A DNA stretch of 64,000 nucleotides from Sulfuricurvum sp. (GCA_028718525.1 JAQULP010000003.1:62001-126000), one strand, 5' to 3'. Positions 1-9,680 are shown, counted from the first letter of the stretch. Program-made: numbers and translations. The notes: generated from the sequence alone by a model not told the origin.

Positions 1-2892
1 TGGCATATTAATGTCCATTAAGACCAAATCATAGCTGCCGTTGATAAACTTTTTAACCGCTTCGTAGCCGTCATGTGCCATATCGTATTGGATCGAGAGC
101 TGTCTCAGAAGCTCTTCGATGTAAAAACGGTTTACTTCATTATCCTCAACAACGAGAAATCGGAGCCCGTCAAATCGGACATTGGGTGTTTTAGTAACGG
201 CTAAATATGGCTGTTGATAACAGATCTGAAAGACATTTGCAATACTCGACCAGCTTATCTCCTGTGAAACCCATACGATCCGTTCATGGATTAAGGCCGA
301 AGGTTGAGTATCCGAAGTGCTTGGAGGAATAATAAAAAAAGTGACCTCTTTAAAATATTTGGTGAGAGTCACTACTTCGGCGATGCTGATGGTTTCCAAA
401 AATAAAACGGCGTACGATGAAGGATGATCCGGAAGATCACGGAACGTGGAGATTCGTTTTATTTTATCCTTACAGCAGCTGAATCGGAGGAGATAGCGTT
501 CAACCAGATGAAATTTGGCCGAAGGCTGTGTAAACATTGGGAGGTAAAGATGAAAAGGGTTGGAGGCACATTGGTAATCATAGTTTTTTAGTTCAGAAAC
601 AAAGGTCAGCGTCGTGTTAAAAACACTCCCTTTGCCATAGGTACTTTTGAGGGAGAATGCCCCGTGAGCGGCATTAATCAGATGGGATACAATGTTTAAT
701 CCCAGTCCGCTTCCGCCGAATCGTCGTGCGATAGAGTTGTCTGCTTGGACAAAAGGTTCAAAAATAGCCTTTTTTTGTTCGGATTTAATCCCTATCCCTT
801 CATCGGCTACAGTAAAACTGACGGTGATATCTCCCTCTCCTCGTTTCAGCTCTTTAATGCGTATATGGATCCGTTTTTCCTGAGGGGTGAATTTGATAGC
901 ATTGCCGATGAGGTTGATCAGGATTTGTCGAAGACGTAGAGAATCGGCCTCAAGGGCGATCGGGAGTTTAGGATCGATAAAAACGAGCAGTTCAATCCCC
1001 TTTTTAGCGGCAAGAGGATAAAACGAGGAAATAATCGATTCAAGTTCGGGGATAATCGGGAGAATGTCGTTATGCAATACGATTTTTTCTTTTTCCAGTT
1101 TCATAACTTCAAGAATATTATTGATGATTTGTCGCAGTGTTTCACCGCTGTATTCGATGGTATGGAGATATTTTTGTTGCTGCTCATCCAATGAGGTCTC
1201 TTTCAGCAATTCGGTGAAACCTAAAATACCGTTTAGGGGGGTTCGTATCTCATGGCTCATTGTGGCTAAAAAGCGGCTTTCGGCTTCGGATGCCGCTTTT
1301 GCTTCACGCAAGGCCCGATTTAATTCGGTAACGTTTTCAAAGGTGACGATATAGCACGTTTGATCACTATAGCTTGAATCTTGAATTTTTTCGACATGGA
1401 CGGAAAAGATATTGTGATTATGCGAAGTGTCTCTCATTGCAATTTTTATGAATTTCCCGCGAAGCTGATAAAGCTGATCCAGCCATTCGTAATGGTTGCT
1501 TTTTTTGATCTGAAAGAGGCTGTCGATATCGATGAAAAGATCGTGGAGATGGTTGAAACGTAAATGTTTTTGGGTGAGACTGGCTATCCCTAAAAATTCT
1601 AAAAAACGGTGATTGGATTGACGTATCCCCTCTTTTTTGTCAACCATGCAGATAAGGCCTGTTTGCGCATCCATCACATTTTGGATTCGGCGTCTTTGCG
1701 CTTCAATTTCGTATTGTTTTTCGATAAGTGCCGTGACATCATGACGGATACTGATGTATTCGATAATCGTATCGTTATCATCGACTATCGGGGCAATCGT
1801 ACTGTCGACATAATAGGTGCTTCCGTCTTTCCGGCGGTTCATGATTATCCCGTGAAAGATTTTTTTGTTTTGGATTGTCTCCCACATCTGCTCAAACAAA
1901 ATCGGCATGGCATCGGGATGACGGACGATGTTATGCGGTTTACCGATTAATTCCGCTTCGGTATAACCGGTAACGCGACAGAACTCTTCATTGACGTAGG
2001 TAATAATCCCTTTCGGATCGGCTTTGGATACAATGGAACTTGAATCAATCATTATCTTTAGTTGGCTGGAGAGACTTTGTTCGTAACTGAGCAGTTTTTT
2101 ACTCACCCGGTAATCAAGATGACGGGTTATTTTTGAGAGGAGCTTTTCAGAAGAATACGGTTCGCTGACGATATTATTGACCCCCATTCGATAAAGACGG
2201 GCGAAGAGGATCGGATCATCAAAATTACATAAAAGGAGAATCGGGGTGTCGGAAATTTTGTGGATTCGTAAAAAGTGTATACAATCAAAAACGCTTTGTA
2301 TATCTTCCCCCCTTTTAACATCAATAACCAGTAAATCTGAAAGCCTGTGGTCACACTGATTCCACTTTTCCACAGCCTGCGTCGGCGTTTGCAGAAAACA
2401 GAGTTGATAATTCCGATGACGTACCAGCTTCTCAAAACTTTTTTGGAGAGATTCTCTAGGTGTGATCAGGGTAATATGATAGGCGCTATTGCACTCTATG
2501 GATTGAAAAAGGGATAGGATCTCGCTGGCCGTTAGCTCAATGGGGCCATTTTTTGAAAAAAATTCTAAAATTCCGCACGAAAATAAAAAATCGCGTTGAT
2601 CAAAATGGTTTTCCTCGCTGCAGACAATGATCCCCGATGCATCAGGCGTATTCAGATAGCGGCATACGTCAAAAAGATGATTCGGGATGGCTGAAGGATC
2701 GATAATGATATAATCGTATGGGTGTGTAAGAACATCGGCAATCGTCGAGGTATCGATACATTGGGTAATTTCACATCCGCCGCCGGCCAGCTGTTGTGTC
2801 AAAAGGTCATTAAATGTTTTGTCGGGATCGATCACAAGGACCGAATAACTTGCTGTTGACTGCTCAGTATTAGTGATTCGGGCTGTTTCCAT
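1..2892 (-). CDS. Hybrid sensor histidine kinase / response regulator (C-terminus cut by window edge)
   Basis: I translated this from the minus strand. It starts ATG at 2892 and stays open through base 1, giving at least 964 residues. Order: a receiver-like domain (about 16-130, with Asp in the IIIDPS context), a second receiver-like domain (about 137-255, with Glu where the conserved Lys is expected), an Aer-type PAS domain (about 283-390, containing RHPD), a second PAS-like segment (about 400-510), a HisKA domain with the H-box SHEIRTPLNG (His near 546), a HATPase with DEGIGI near 697, and a C-terminal receiver with LVVEDNEVNR and LMDINMP at the window edge. There is no clear membrane segment, so it is probably cytoplasmic. 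It likely relays phosphate internally from His to the last receiver. The Aer-type PAS suggests redox or energy sensing, which is inference. An Hpt domain could lie beyond the edge. Confidence 0.9.
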   Translation of the reverse strand, partial: METARITNTEQSTASYSVLVIDPDKTFNDLLTQQLAGGGCEITQCIDTSTIADVLTHPYDYIIIDPSAIPNHLFDVCRYLNTPDASGIIVCSEENHFDQRDFLFSCGILEFFSKNGPIELTASEILSLFQSIECNSAYHITLITPRESLQKSFEKLVRHRNYQLCFLQTPTQAVEKWNQCDHRLSDLLVIDVKRGEDIQSVFDCIHFLRIHKISDTPILLLCNFDDPILFARLYRMGVNNIVSEPYSSEKLLSKITRHLDYRVSKKLLSYEQSLSSQLKIMIDSSSIVSKADPKGIITYVNEEFCRVTGYTEAELIGKPHNIVRHPDAMPILFEQMWETIQNKKIFHGIIMNRRKDGSTYYVDSTIAPIVDDNDTIIEYISIRHDVTALIEKQYEIEAQRRRIQNVMDAQTGLICMVDKKEGIRQSNHRFLEFLGIASLTQKHLRFNHLHDLFIDIDSLFQIKKSNHYEWLDQLYQLRGKFIKIAMRDTSHNHNIFSVHVEKIQDSSYSDQTCYIVTFENVTELNRALREAKAASEAESRFLATMSHEIRTPLNGILGFTELLKETSLDEQQQKYLHTIEYSGETLRQIINNILEVMKLEKEKIVLHNDILPIIPELESIISSFYPLAAKKGIELLVFIDPKLPIALEADSLRLRQILINLIGNAIKFTPQEKRIHIRIKELKRGEGDITVSFTVADEGIGIKSEQKKAIFEPFVQADNSIARRFGGSGLGLNIVSHLINAAHGAFSLKSTYGKGSVFNTTLTFVSELKNYDYQCASNPFHLYLPMFTQPSAKFHLVERYLLRFSCCKDKIKRISTFRDLPDHPSSYAVLFLETISIAEVVTLTKYFKEVTFFIIPPSTSDTQPSALIHERIVWVSQEISWSSIANVFQICYQQPYLAVTKTPNVRFDGLRFLVVEDNEVNRFYIEELLRQLSIQYDMAHDGYEAVKKFINGSYDLVLMDINMP

Positions 2893-3017
2893 ATAATATT
2901 ATATCATTAAAATAGTTTATATAATGAAGGTTTTAGGAATTAAATCGTCATTTTAATAAAGAAGTATCGTATCTACAAAATACGTAAGTGTGTGGGATGC
3001 CCTCCAAGGAGGGGGAA

Positions 3018-3899
3018 TTAAGATTTGACCCGCTTGATCCGCTCGTTTTCTTGAGATTTGTAAAGTTCGGCGCACCCTTTAGCCAATTCACGAATTTTCA
3101 GAATATAATTGGCCCGCTCGGTTACTGAGATCGCTTTTCGGGCGTCAAGCGTGTTGAACGTATGGGATGCCATCATACACAGGTCGTATGCCGGAAGCGG
3201 AAGTTCTGCATCAAGGCAGCGTTTGCACTCGGCCGCTTTGGCTTCAAATTCGGCAAAGAGCATAGCCGTATCGGCGATTTCAAAATTATATTTGCTAAAC
3301 TCGATTTCACCCTCTTTATGGATGTCGCGATAGAGAGTTTTACCGAATTTATTTTCACTCCATACGATGTCAAAAACCGTATCTACCCCTTGCAGATACA
3401 TTGCCAATCGCTCGGTTCCATAGGTAATTTCTACGGCAACCGGGTCACAGCTGACGCCGCCGACTTGCTGAAAATAGGTAAATTGGGTCACTTCCATGCC
3501 GTTGAGCCATACTTCCCAGCCAAGCCCCCATGCTCCTAGCGTCGGTGATTCCCAGTTGTCTTCGACGAAACGGATATCGTGGTCTTTGAGGTTCAGTCCT
3601 AGATATTCCAAACTTTTAAGATAGAGTTCCTGAATATTTTCGGGGCTTGGTTTGATGAGGACTTGAAATTGATAGTAGCTTCCAAGACGATTGGGATTTT
3701 CACCGTAGCGTCCATCCGTCGGACGGCGGCTTGGAGCGACATAGGCAACAGACCAAGGCTGAGAATCGAGTGAACGCAAAAAAGTTGCCGGGTGAAAGGT
3801 ACCGGCACCCGCTGCAATGTCGTAAGGCTGAACAATAGCGCATCCTTGATCGTTCCAAAATTGTTGAAGTTTTAAAAGCATATCGCCGAAGGTAATCAT
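3018..3899 (-). CDS. glyQ: Glycine--tRNA ligase alpha subunit
   Basis: Charges tRNA-Gly together with the beta subunit GlyS, which is not in this window; the enzyme is an alpha2beta2 class II synthetase of bacterial type. The protein has 293 residues, typical for GlyQ, and begins [20 protein letters not shown]. The family signatures [19 protein letters not shown] and [19 protein letters not shown] are present. An upstream in-frame ATG at 3956 would add 19 hydrophobic residues absent from the family, so the start at 3899 is preferred. An extended -10 box lies about 30 bp upstream. The gene stands alone, divergent from the diguanylate cyclase gene. Confidence 0.95.
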   Translation of the reverse strand: MITFGDMLLKLQQFWNDQGCAIVQPYDIAAGAGTFHPATFLRSLDSQPWSVAYVAPSRRPTDGRYGENPNRLGSYYQFQVLIKPSPENIQELYLKSLEYLGLNLKDHDIRFVEDNWESPTLGAWGLGWEVWLNGMEVTQFTYFQQVGGVSCDPVAVEITYGTERLAMYLQGVDTVFDIVWSENKFGKTLYRDIHKEGEIEFSKYNFEIADTAMLFAEFEAKAAECKRCLDAELPLPAYDLCMMASHTFNTLDARKAISVTERANYILKIRELAKGCAELYKSQENERIKRVKS

Positions 3900-3926
3900 A
3901 AAGTATCCCAAATAAAAAATTACGCC

Positions 3927-3932
3927 ATTATA
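3927..3932 (-). promoter_or_regulatory. Extended -10 box for glyQ
   Basis: On the minus strand the sequence reads TGGTATAAT, a perfect TATAAT with an upstream TG. Transcription would start near 3920, about 20 nt before the glyQ ATG at 3899. The -35 is poorly defined, as is common in Campylobacterota. Confidence 0.6.
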
Positions 3933-3997
3933 CCAAAACACTACCCTTAAAGCCATTTTTAATGCAATAGGGTCTACTATAGTAAAATTTTATAAAA

Positions 3998-4003
3998 TAT
4001 AAT
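3998..4003 (+). promoter_or_regulatory. -10 box for the diguanylate cyclase gene
   Basis: TATAAT sits 13 bp before the ATG at 4017, in a very AT-rich stretch. A start near 4010 would leave a leader of only about 7 nt. A weak AGGG at 4006-4009 overlaps that start, so a promoter further upstream (TACTAT near 3974) is an alternative. Confidence 0.4.
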
Positions 4004-4016
4004 ATAGGGTAACATT

Positions 4017-6281
4017 ATGAAACGGTTGTTGCTTGTTCTCCTTAGTATTATTACTGCTCTGAACGCACAATCTTCATTCGAAAAAATATCTGTCCAACTG
4101 CAGTGGGCTGATCAGTTTCAATTCGCCGGTTATTACATCGCCAAAGAAAAAGGATTTTATCGTGATGCCGGATTAGAGGTGGACTTTCATAAATTTGATC
4201 CGAAAATTTCCGTTGTCAGCGAGGTGCTTTCCGGACGAAGTACCTATGGAATCGGCCGCTCTTCTCTCCTTGTCGATCGAATGGAAGGGAAGCCGATTGT
4301 CGCTTTGGCCGCAATGTTCCAAAGTTCCCCTTTTATTCTCCTTTCCAAAAAATCGGCTGATATTCAAACGCCCCATGATTTAATCGGTAAACGTATTATG
4401 ATGACGGAAGATTTTCAAGACAGTATCTCCGTACGTGCGATGCTGAATTCGCAAGGGATACAAACCAAAGATCTCCATTTTATTCAACACAGCTATAACC
4501 CGATGGATATCGCCAACGGTAAAACCGACGTCATGGCGTGCTATATTTCCAATGAACCGTTTGTCCTCAAAGAGAAAGGGATAGAGACCAACGCGATTAA
4601 TCCTGAATCGTACGGATTTGACTTCTACAGCGATATCCTTTTTACGAGCGAGGCTGAAATACGTCATCATCCGCAAAGGGTGCGTGCTTTCGTGGATGCT
4701 ACGCTTAAAGGGTGGGAATATGCATTTAATCACATACCCGAGACCGCACAATTCATCCATCTCCATTACAACGGCCAAAATAAATCGCTAGAGAGTCTGG
4801 TGTATGAGGGGAGAATTTTAAAAGATCTTGCTTATCGGGGTAATCAGACGCTCGGAGCGATAACGGTTGAGAAATTTCGCCGCATTTCGGATATTTATCA
4901 GGTGATGGGGGTGCAGCAAAATCAAAAAAATTTAGAAGGGTTTATTTATGACGACGCGTCTCATCAAAAAGTTCCATTAAGCGTTGATGAACATGCTTTT
5001 TTGCATTCGCATACGATACGCTACGCTTCTACATTTGCCTGGCCGCCGTTTAATTACCGTTCGGATAATGGGGAAAAAGAACTTCAGGGGATAGCGGCAG
5101 ATTTTTGGAGGTTGATCATTTCACGAACGGGGATGCAAACGACGTTTGTCCATTTCCCGACGTGGACCGGAATTCTGGATGCCATTAAAACAAAGACGGC
5201 CGATATTACTTTAGGGACTTCCATCTCTTACGATAAAGAGCCTTATGCACTGTTTTCCAAACCTTATGCCTCATTTCCTAATGTAATCGCTACCAATAAA
5301 ACAATTGATTTCATTCCGGGCCTTGAATCGTTGGAAGGGAAAAGAGTTGCCATAGGCGATGGCTATACGGTTGCTGCTTTAATCGCAGAAAAATACCCTA
5401 AAATTGTGATCGTAAATGTCGAGGATACACGAGAAGGGCTGAGATTGCTGAGTAAAAACCGTGTCGACGCCGTCATCGATATTCTGCCGGTTATTGCCTA
5501 TCTTATCAATGACGAACATTATATGGACCTCAAAATTTCAGGCTCAACCGAGTTTAATTTTGATGTCCGGATGATGATCCGAAACGATTATCCCTATCTA
5601 AAATCGATCATCGATAAAGCGATTGATACGATTACGGTGGCAGAGCGTCAGAAGATTTTAAACCGTTACATCGCCGTAACTTATGAGGAGGGGATCGATT
5701 ATCGATGGGTGTATGGGATCGGAGTCGGATCCCTCCTGATCATTGCCATTTTTTTACTTCGCCAATTCGAAATGGGGAGATACAATAAACATCTTTTAAA
5801 AATGGCCACGACCGATCCGTTGACACGGCTTCCGAACCGTATCAAATTGGACAATAAATTATCGGAGTGTCACGCTTTTTTCCAGCGCAGTCAAAGGCCT
5901 TTTTCTATTATCATTATGGATATCGACTATTTTAAAAAGGTGAATGATACGTACGGTCATTTGATCGGTGACAAAATATTAATATCGCTTGCAAAGATCT
6001 GTCGAAAGCAAATCCGAGAAATTGATGTGATCGGACGATGGGGCGGGGAAGAATTTATGATTATCTGTCCCGAAACGGATGGTGAAGGGGCACATAAACT
6101 GGCCCAGAAACTGCTTGAAAATATTTCTACAGCTAAATTTGACACGATTAAGGGGCTAACCTGCAGTTTCGGCATTAGTGAATGTCATGATGGTGACCGT
6201 ATCGAAGATATTGTCGTAAGAGCGGATAACGCATTATATGAAGCCAAAGAACACGGTCGAAATAGGATATGCCTTGGTTAG
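4017..6281 (+). CDS. Diguanylate cyclase with NMT1-like and SBP_bac_3-like sensor domains
   Basis: Predicted to make cyclic di-GMP from GTP under control of a periplasmic ligand. The 754-residue protein has an N-terminal signal peptide (MKRLLLVLLSIITALNA), an NMT1/THI5-like periplasmic binding domain (about 22-240, with SVQLQWADQFQFAGYYIAKE), a second solute-binding domain of the amino-acid type (about 335-555), one membrane helix (about 568-588) and a GGDEF domain (about 600-754). The active-site motif is GGEEF near residue 676. An RxxD inhibition site (REID) sits exactly five residues before it, so product inhibition is likely retained. There is no EAL domain. NMT1-type domains bind thiamine-precursor pyrimidines or alkanesulfonate/taurine-like compounds; the actual ligand is unknown. 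Confidence 0.92.
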   Translation: MKRLLLVLLSIITALNAQSSFEKISVQLQWADQFQFAGYYIAKEKGFYRDAGLEVDFHKFDPKISVVSEVLSGRSTYGIGRSSLLVDRMEGKPIVALAAMFQSSPFILLSKKSADIQTPHDLIGKRIMMTEDFQDSISVRAMLNSQGIQTKDLHFIQHSYNPMDIANGKTDVMACYISNEPFVLKEKGIETNAINPESYGFDFYSDILFTSEAEIRHHPQRVRAFVDATLKGWEYAFNHIPETAQFIHLHYNGQNKSLESLVYEGRILKDLAYRGNQTLGAITVEKFRRISDIYQVMGVQQNQKNLEGFIYDDASHQKVPLSVDEHAFLHSHTIRYASTFAWPPFNYRSDNGEKELQGIAADFWRLIISRTGMQTTFVHFPTWTGILDAIKTKTADITLGTSISYDKEPYALFSKPYASFPNVIATNKTIDFIPGLESLEGKRVAIGDGYTVAALIAEKYPKIVIVNVEDTREGLRLLSKNRVDAVIDILPVIAYLINDEHYMDLKISGSTEFNFDVRMMIRNDYPYLKSIIDKAIDTITVAERQKILNRYIAVTYEEGIDYRWVYGIGVGSLLIIAIFLLRQFEMGRYNKHLLKMATTDPLTRLPNRIKLDNKLSECHAFFQRSQRPFSIIIMDIDYFKKVNDTYGHLIGDKILISLAKICRKQIREIDVIGRWGGEEFMIICPETDGEGAHKLAQKLLENISTAKFDTIKGLTCSFGISECHDGDRIEDIVVRADNALYEAKEHGRNRICLG

Positions 6282-6287
6282 CTGTTT

Positions 6288-7145
6288 TTAGCTAAATTTG
6301 CAGACGATATCTCCGATATCCCGCCCGAGTGATTCGGCTACGACCGAACATTTGACTTTCAGTAAAAAACAGATTCCTTTCCGTCTTTCCGGGCTCATAC
6401 ACTCATAGTTACCCATCCCTTTGGCCAGGATTAGATCGGCTTGATCAAAAAGTGATTGGGCTTCGGATGAAGCAAGATCATAGACAAATCCCGGGGTAGG
6501 GACTCCACTGTCGATTAAAGTACATATCCGGTCAATTCCCGCCTCTTTTGCTTCTTTCATGGTTACGTCATTGATAATAGGTTTGCCTCTCACCATATAG
6601 GTAAAGGCGATCGAGGGGAAAAGTTTCTGTAACGACTCTATCGCCAATGCATCAAAGAGATGTTCCCCTGCATTATCGCCGATATACAAGACGGAAGTCG
6701 CGGTATGCAGTGCATTGAATAATACTTTCGTATCATCGTGGGCAAAAGAGGTATTAAAGACGGACATAATGGCATCATGCAGGTCAAAACTGACTTCTGC
6801 CGCCAGATCGATCACATTACCGACGACGGCAGTTTTCAACGTAGTGATAAAAGGGTCAAGACTCTTTTCAATCGTTTCACGTAAAAATGGGAGATAAGTT
6901 TTCGCCTGTTCGCTTGCGTGTTCTTTTTGCCGTTCATACAGATCCGCAGTATCGGCAAATCGGGCCATTTGTTCATATAATGGGGTAGCAATGATAGGGG
7001 GAGAGAGTGTGAAATCGGCACTTTTAAGGGCATTTTCGACGTGGGATACAATCGTTTGTGTTAATGCGGCGTCGGCATGTATCGCTTCGCAAACACGGCG
7101 GCTTTGAGCGACGATACACCCTATGCATTCATTCTGTATAGTCAT
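6288..7145 (-). CDS. DUF89 family putative metal-dependent phosphatase
   Basis: 285 residues starting MTIQNECIGCIVAQSRR. Family motifs are YIGDNAGE near 155, RGKPIINDVT near 187 and DLILAKGMGNYE near 245. DUF89 proteins (ARMT1, archaeal homologues) are metal-dependent phosphatases proposed to remove damaged or unwanted phosphorylated metabolites. The N-terminal CxxC plus further cysteines resemble the archaeal/bacterial subgroup. The start is set by the TAATG junction with the preceding gene: the stop of the upstream gene and this ATG share one base, which implies translational coupling. The substrate is not predictable from sequence. Confidence 0.8.
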   Translation of the reverse strand: MTIQNECIGCIVAQSRRVCEAIHADAALTQTIVSHVENALKSADFTLSPPIIATPLYEQMARFADTADLYERQKEHASEQAKTYLPFLRETIEKSLDPFITTLKTAVVGNVIDLAAEVSFDLHDAIMSVFNTSFAHDDTKVLFNALHTATSVLYIGDNAGEHLFDALAIESLQKLFPSIAFTYMVRGKPIINDVTMKEAKEAGIDRICTLIDSGVPTPGFVYDLASSEAQSLFDQADLILAKGMGNYECMSPERRKGICFLLKVKCSVVAESLGRDIGDIVCKFS

Positions 7146-7618
7146 TATGCCGTATGATCCTCGATCACTTTGCCCCACATGAGTTTATATTTTCTGCGCA
7201 TAAATTCTACTTCTTGCTGAGAGAGACGAAGCTGTTCCGTAAGGGTGGCAATCGTACTACGGTCTTCATCATAAAGTTCTTGGAGAGAGGCAAGCGCTTC
7301 TTTCAGAAATTCGTTTTCATTTTTGATCGACTCGATGGTTTCTTCTTTGGCTACCAGAACTTTTTCATGAAGATTGATAATGGTGCCGATCGTTTTTTCG
7401 ACAAAACTGGCACCCAACGTCACGTCAGCCTGAGAAGCACTGAGTTCATGGAGGCCTGAAGGGACGATTCCGGCCATACCCTGTCCCGGATCAATAAATA
7501 CCTCTCCATCTTCAACTATCGTCGTAAGTTTACCGCGCACGATCAAGGCTTCTACGGCACTACGATCCAAATTTGTCATTTGAGCATAGTCTTCAATACT
7601 CATCCAGTGCCCTTGCAT
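7145..7618 (-). CDS. DUF3972-like coiled-coil protein
   Basis: 157 residues, no signal peptide. The N-terminal third (about 4-45, starting WMSIEDYAQMTNLDRSAVEA) looks like a MerR/excisionase-type winged helix, with segments typical of reading a DNA site or a short peptide. The rest (about 75-150) is a long charged helix rich in Glu, Lys and Leu, predicted to form a coiled coil. I recall this family in Campylobacterota as DUF3972, of unknown function. It is translationally coupled to the downstream DUF89 gene. It could be an adaptor or a DNA-binding protein, but nothing shows which. Confidence 0.6.
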   Translation of the reverse strand: MQGHWMSIEDYAQMTNLDRSAVEALIVRGKLTTIVEDGEVFIDPGQGMAGIVPSGLHELSASQADVTLGASFVEKTIGTIINLHEKVLVAKEETIESIKNENEFLKEALASLQELYDEDRSTIATLTEQLRLSQQEVEFMRRKYKLMWGKVIEDHTA

Positions 7619-7777
7619 ATTTCACCGCCTTGAAATTTTAAATCATTATAGCAAAATGTGTACCGTAAAAGAAAATAAAGGATTAATAGAAAAATCTCAA
7701 CCGGAATTAGAAGTAGAGAAAGAAAGGGATCGATCAAGCGACGGAGCCGAAGGATTCCGGTTCCGTTGATGGAGAGA

Positions 7778-8272
7778 TTAAATAATGGTTTCAATCTCCA
7801 ATGAATCCATCTCAACTTTTTTCGCTTTTGCAATGCGGTCTTCTTGAAGCTTCATGCGCAGTTCTTCATTTTCCAGCGCCAAAATTTGCATTGCGAGATA
7901 GGCTGAATTGATTGCTCCCGCTTTACCGATCGCTACGGTAGCTACTGGCATTCCTGCCGGCATTTGTACGGTAGAAAGGAGAGCGTCGATACCGCTTAAT
8001 GCTGAAGCACTCATCGGAACACCGATGATCGGTTTAATCGTTTTTGAGGCCAAAACGCCGGCTAAATGGGCTGCCATACCTGCGGCTGCGATAAAAACTT
8101 GAGCCCCTTTTTCTTCGGCTTTAATCACGTATTCTTTCGTACGTTCAGGACTACGGTGCGCTGAGGAAATGATAAGTTCGTATTGAACACCAAATGCTTC
8201 TAATGTTTCTGAACACGAGCGCATAACATCAAAATCGCTTTTGCTCCCCATGATGATTGATACGAATTTCAT
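7778..8272 (-). CDS. purE: N5-carboxyaminoimidazole ribonucleotide mutase
   Basis: Purine synthesis step: converts N5-CAIR to CAIR. The 164-residue length fits class I PurE. Signature segments are IIMGSKSDFDVM near the N-terminus and SSAHRSPERTKEY near 38, which carries the catalytic His. A strong AAGGAG ribosome site precedes the ATG at 8272. The upstream neighbour is the U32 protein gene on the same strand, 25 bp away, so the two may be co-transcribed. purK is not in the window. Confidence 0.95.
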   Translation of the reverse strand: MKFVSIIMGSKSDFDVMRSCSETLEAFGVQYELIISSAHRSPERTKEYVIKAEEKGAQVFIAAAGMAAHLAGVLASKTIKPIIGVPMSASALSGIDALLSTVQMPAGMPVATVAIGKAGAINSAYLAMQILALENEELRMKLQEDRIAKAKKVEMDSLEIETII

Positions 8273-8297
8273 TGAATTGACTCCTTGGTTTTTTGGT

Positions 8298-9590
8298 TTA
8301 ACATTTGGTAACGGTGCTCATCTCTTCGGTAGCTGGAATACGAAAAAATGTAAATGGAGGCAGTTTTGCGGGAAGGACAAAACGGTTTAGATTACCGCTG
8401 TGAACCTGATCCCATACCTTACCGTTTTCGGCAAGAAGCTGTTTAAATGAAATGCTCCATTGGCCGTCAGTATGGCGGATCGTACCGATCTCATTTTCGA
8501 TTTCGCTCAGCGCAGATTCATCAGGGGTAAGAATTTCCATCTCATCCCCGGGAAAGGTTTTGTATTTACATTCGAAATACTCACCTGATGCATCGACCAT
8601 ACCGCTGACTTGATGTGTCCCCATCATCATCGATATGTCAAGATTTTGCGTATCATGTTTTTCAAACGGGCGGTTAATGAGATACGCATCGGTGAAACCT
8701 CTATTTTGCATCGTATTCAACTCACGCTGATAAACTTCGCCGTCAAATTTTCCGGCATAATAATCATCGATGGCACGACGGTAAACTTTCGCCGTTACGG
8801 CTGCATAATAGGGAGCTTTTGTCCGTCCCTCAATTTTAAGAGAATCGATGCATCCTGCATCCAGTATTTCCTTGATATGGCTTGCGAGATTAAGGTCTTT
8901 GGAATTCATAATATAGGTTCCGACCCCTTCATCTTCGACGAGTTTGAAAAGGGTTCCCGTTTCGGGATTGGCGGCATACATTTCGTACGGAAAACGGCAG
9001 TCATTTGCACAGCTTCCCCGGTTGGGAACCCGTCCGCTTTGGAGGGTTGAGATCAAACAGCGACCGCTGTAGGCAAAACACATAGAACCGTGGACAAAAA
9101 CTTCAATTTCCAAATCCGGAAGTTCTGCTTTAATTTGTTTTAGGTCTTTGAGCGAAATTTCACGAGCGGCAATGATACGGCGTGCACCCATATCGTAATA
9201 GACCTGGGCATCAAGAACGTTCATAACGTTGGCTTGGGTAGAGAGGTGCAAGGGAATATGCGGAGCGATTTGATGAGCAAGTTTTAGAACCCCGGGAGTT
9301 GCGACAATAAAGGCATCCGGCTCAAGAGATGCCATAGTGGCAATATGCTCTTTAAGGAGTTTGAGTTGGGAATTAAAAGGGAATCCGTTGATGGTGACGT
9401 AGACTTTACGCCCATGTTTGTGAGCATAGTCAATCCCCTCTTTAAAGCTTTCCAAATCGAATTCTTTGCCTGAACGAATTCGGAGAGAAAAGTGGCTCAC
9501 ACCGCCGTATACGGCATCTGCACCGTAATCGATAGCAATTTTGAGTTTTTCTAAATTTCCTGCTGGGGAGAGGAGTTCCACTTTTTTCAA
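8298..9590 (-). CDS. U32 peptidase family protein (PrtC/TrhP-like)
   Basis: 430 residues beginning MKKVELLSPAGNLEKLKIAI from a TTG codon at 9590; no in-frame ATG gives a better fit to the family. The U32 signature EVFVHGSMCFAYSGRCLIS is present around residue 165, followed by NRGSCANDCR. These cysteines match those that hold an iron-sulfur cluster in tRNA/rRNA hydroxylation enzymes of this family. E. coli TrhP (YegQ, about 450 residues) makes 5-hydroxyuridine at tRNA position 34, and the similar length favours a TrhP-like role over the larger RlhA. The old name collagenase PrtC is common in Helicobacter. Function by family, not proven. Confidence 0.8.
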   Translation of the reverse strand: MKKVELLSPAGNLEKLKIAIDYGADAVYGGVSHFSLRIRSGKEFDLESFKEGIDYAHKHGRKVYVTINGFPFNSQLKLLKEHIATMASLEPDAFIVATPGVLKLAHQIAPHIPLHLSTQANVMNVLDAQVYYDMGARRIIAAREISLKDLKQIKAELPDLEIEVFVHGSMCFAYSGRCLISTLQSGRVPNRGSCANDCRFPYEMYAANPETGTLFKLVEDEGVGTYIMNSKDLNLASHIKEILDAGCIDSLKIEGRTKAPYYAAVTAKVYRRAIDDYYAGKFDGEVYQRELNTMQNRGFTDAYLINRPFEKHDTQNLDISMMMGTHQVSGMVDASGEYFECKYKTFPGDEMEILTPDESALSEIENEIGTIRHTDGQWSISFKQLLAENGKVWDQVHSGNLNRFVLPAKLPPFTFFRIPATEEMSTVTKC

Positions 9591-9660
9591 AAGGCTAGTC
9601 TCGATTCATCATTAAATTTCCGGAATTTTATCTAAAAAAATATGTTCGCAGGATGAAAGT

Positions 9661-9676
9661 TTAGAGTTAACTCTAA
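9661..9676. promoter_or_regulatory. 16-bp perfect palindrome, candidate operator
   Basis: TTAGAGTTAACTCTAA reads identically on both strands. It lies 71-86 bp upstream of the U32 protein start and just past the putative cheZ terminator. Its position relative to an AT-rich candidate promoter region suggests a dimeric repressor or activator site, but no regulator can be named. Confidence 0.35.
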
Positions 9677-9680
9677 GAAG

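Noticed and set aside
3000-3013. CCCTCC/GGAGGG hairpin as glyQ terminator
   Set aside because: The loop would be only two bases and no U-run follows on the minus strand.
7622-7777. Possible small gene between the DUF3972-like gene and purE
   Set aside because: The only open frame there is rich in hydrophobic and basic residues without a plausible start signal and runs on antisense to nothing useful; I see no gene.
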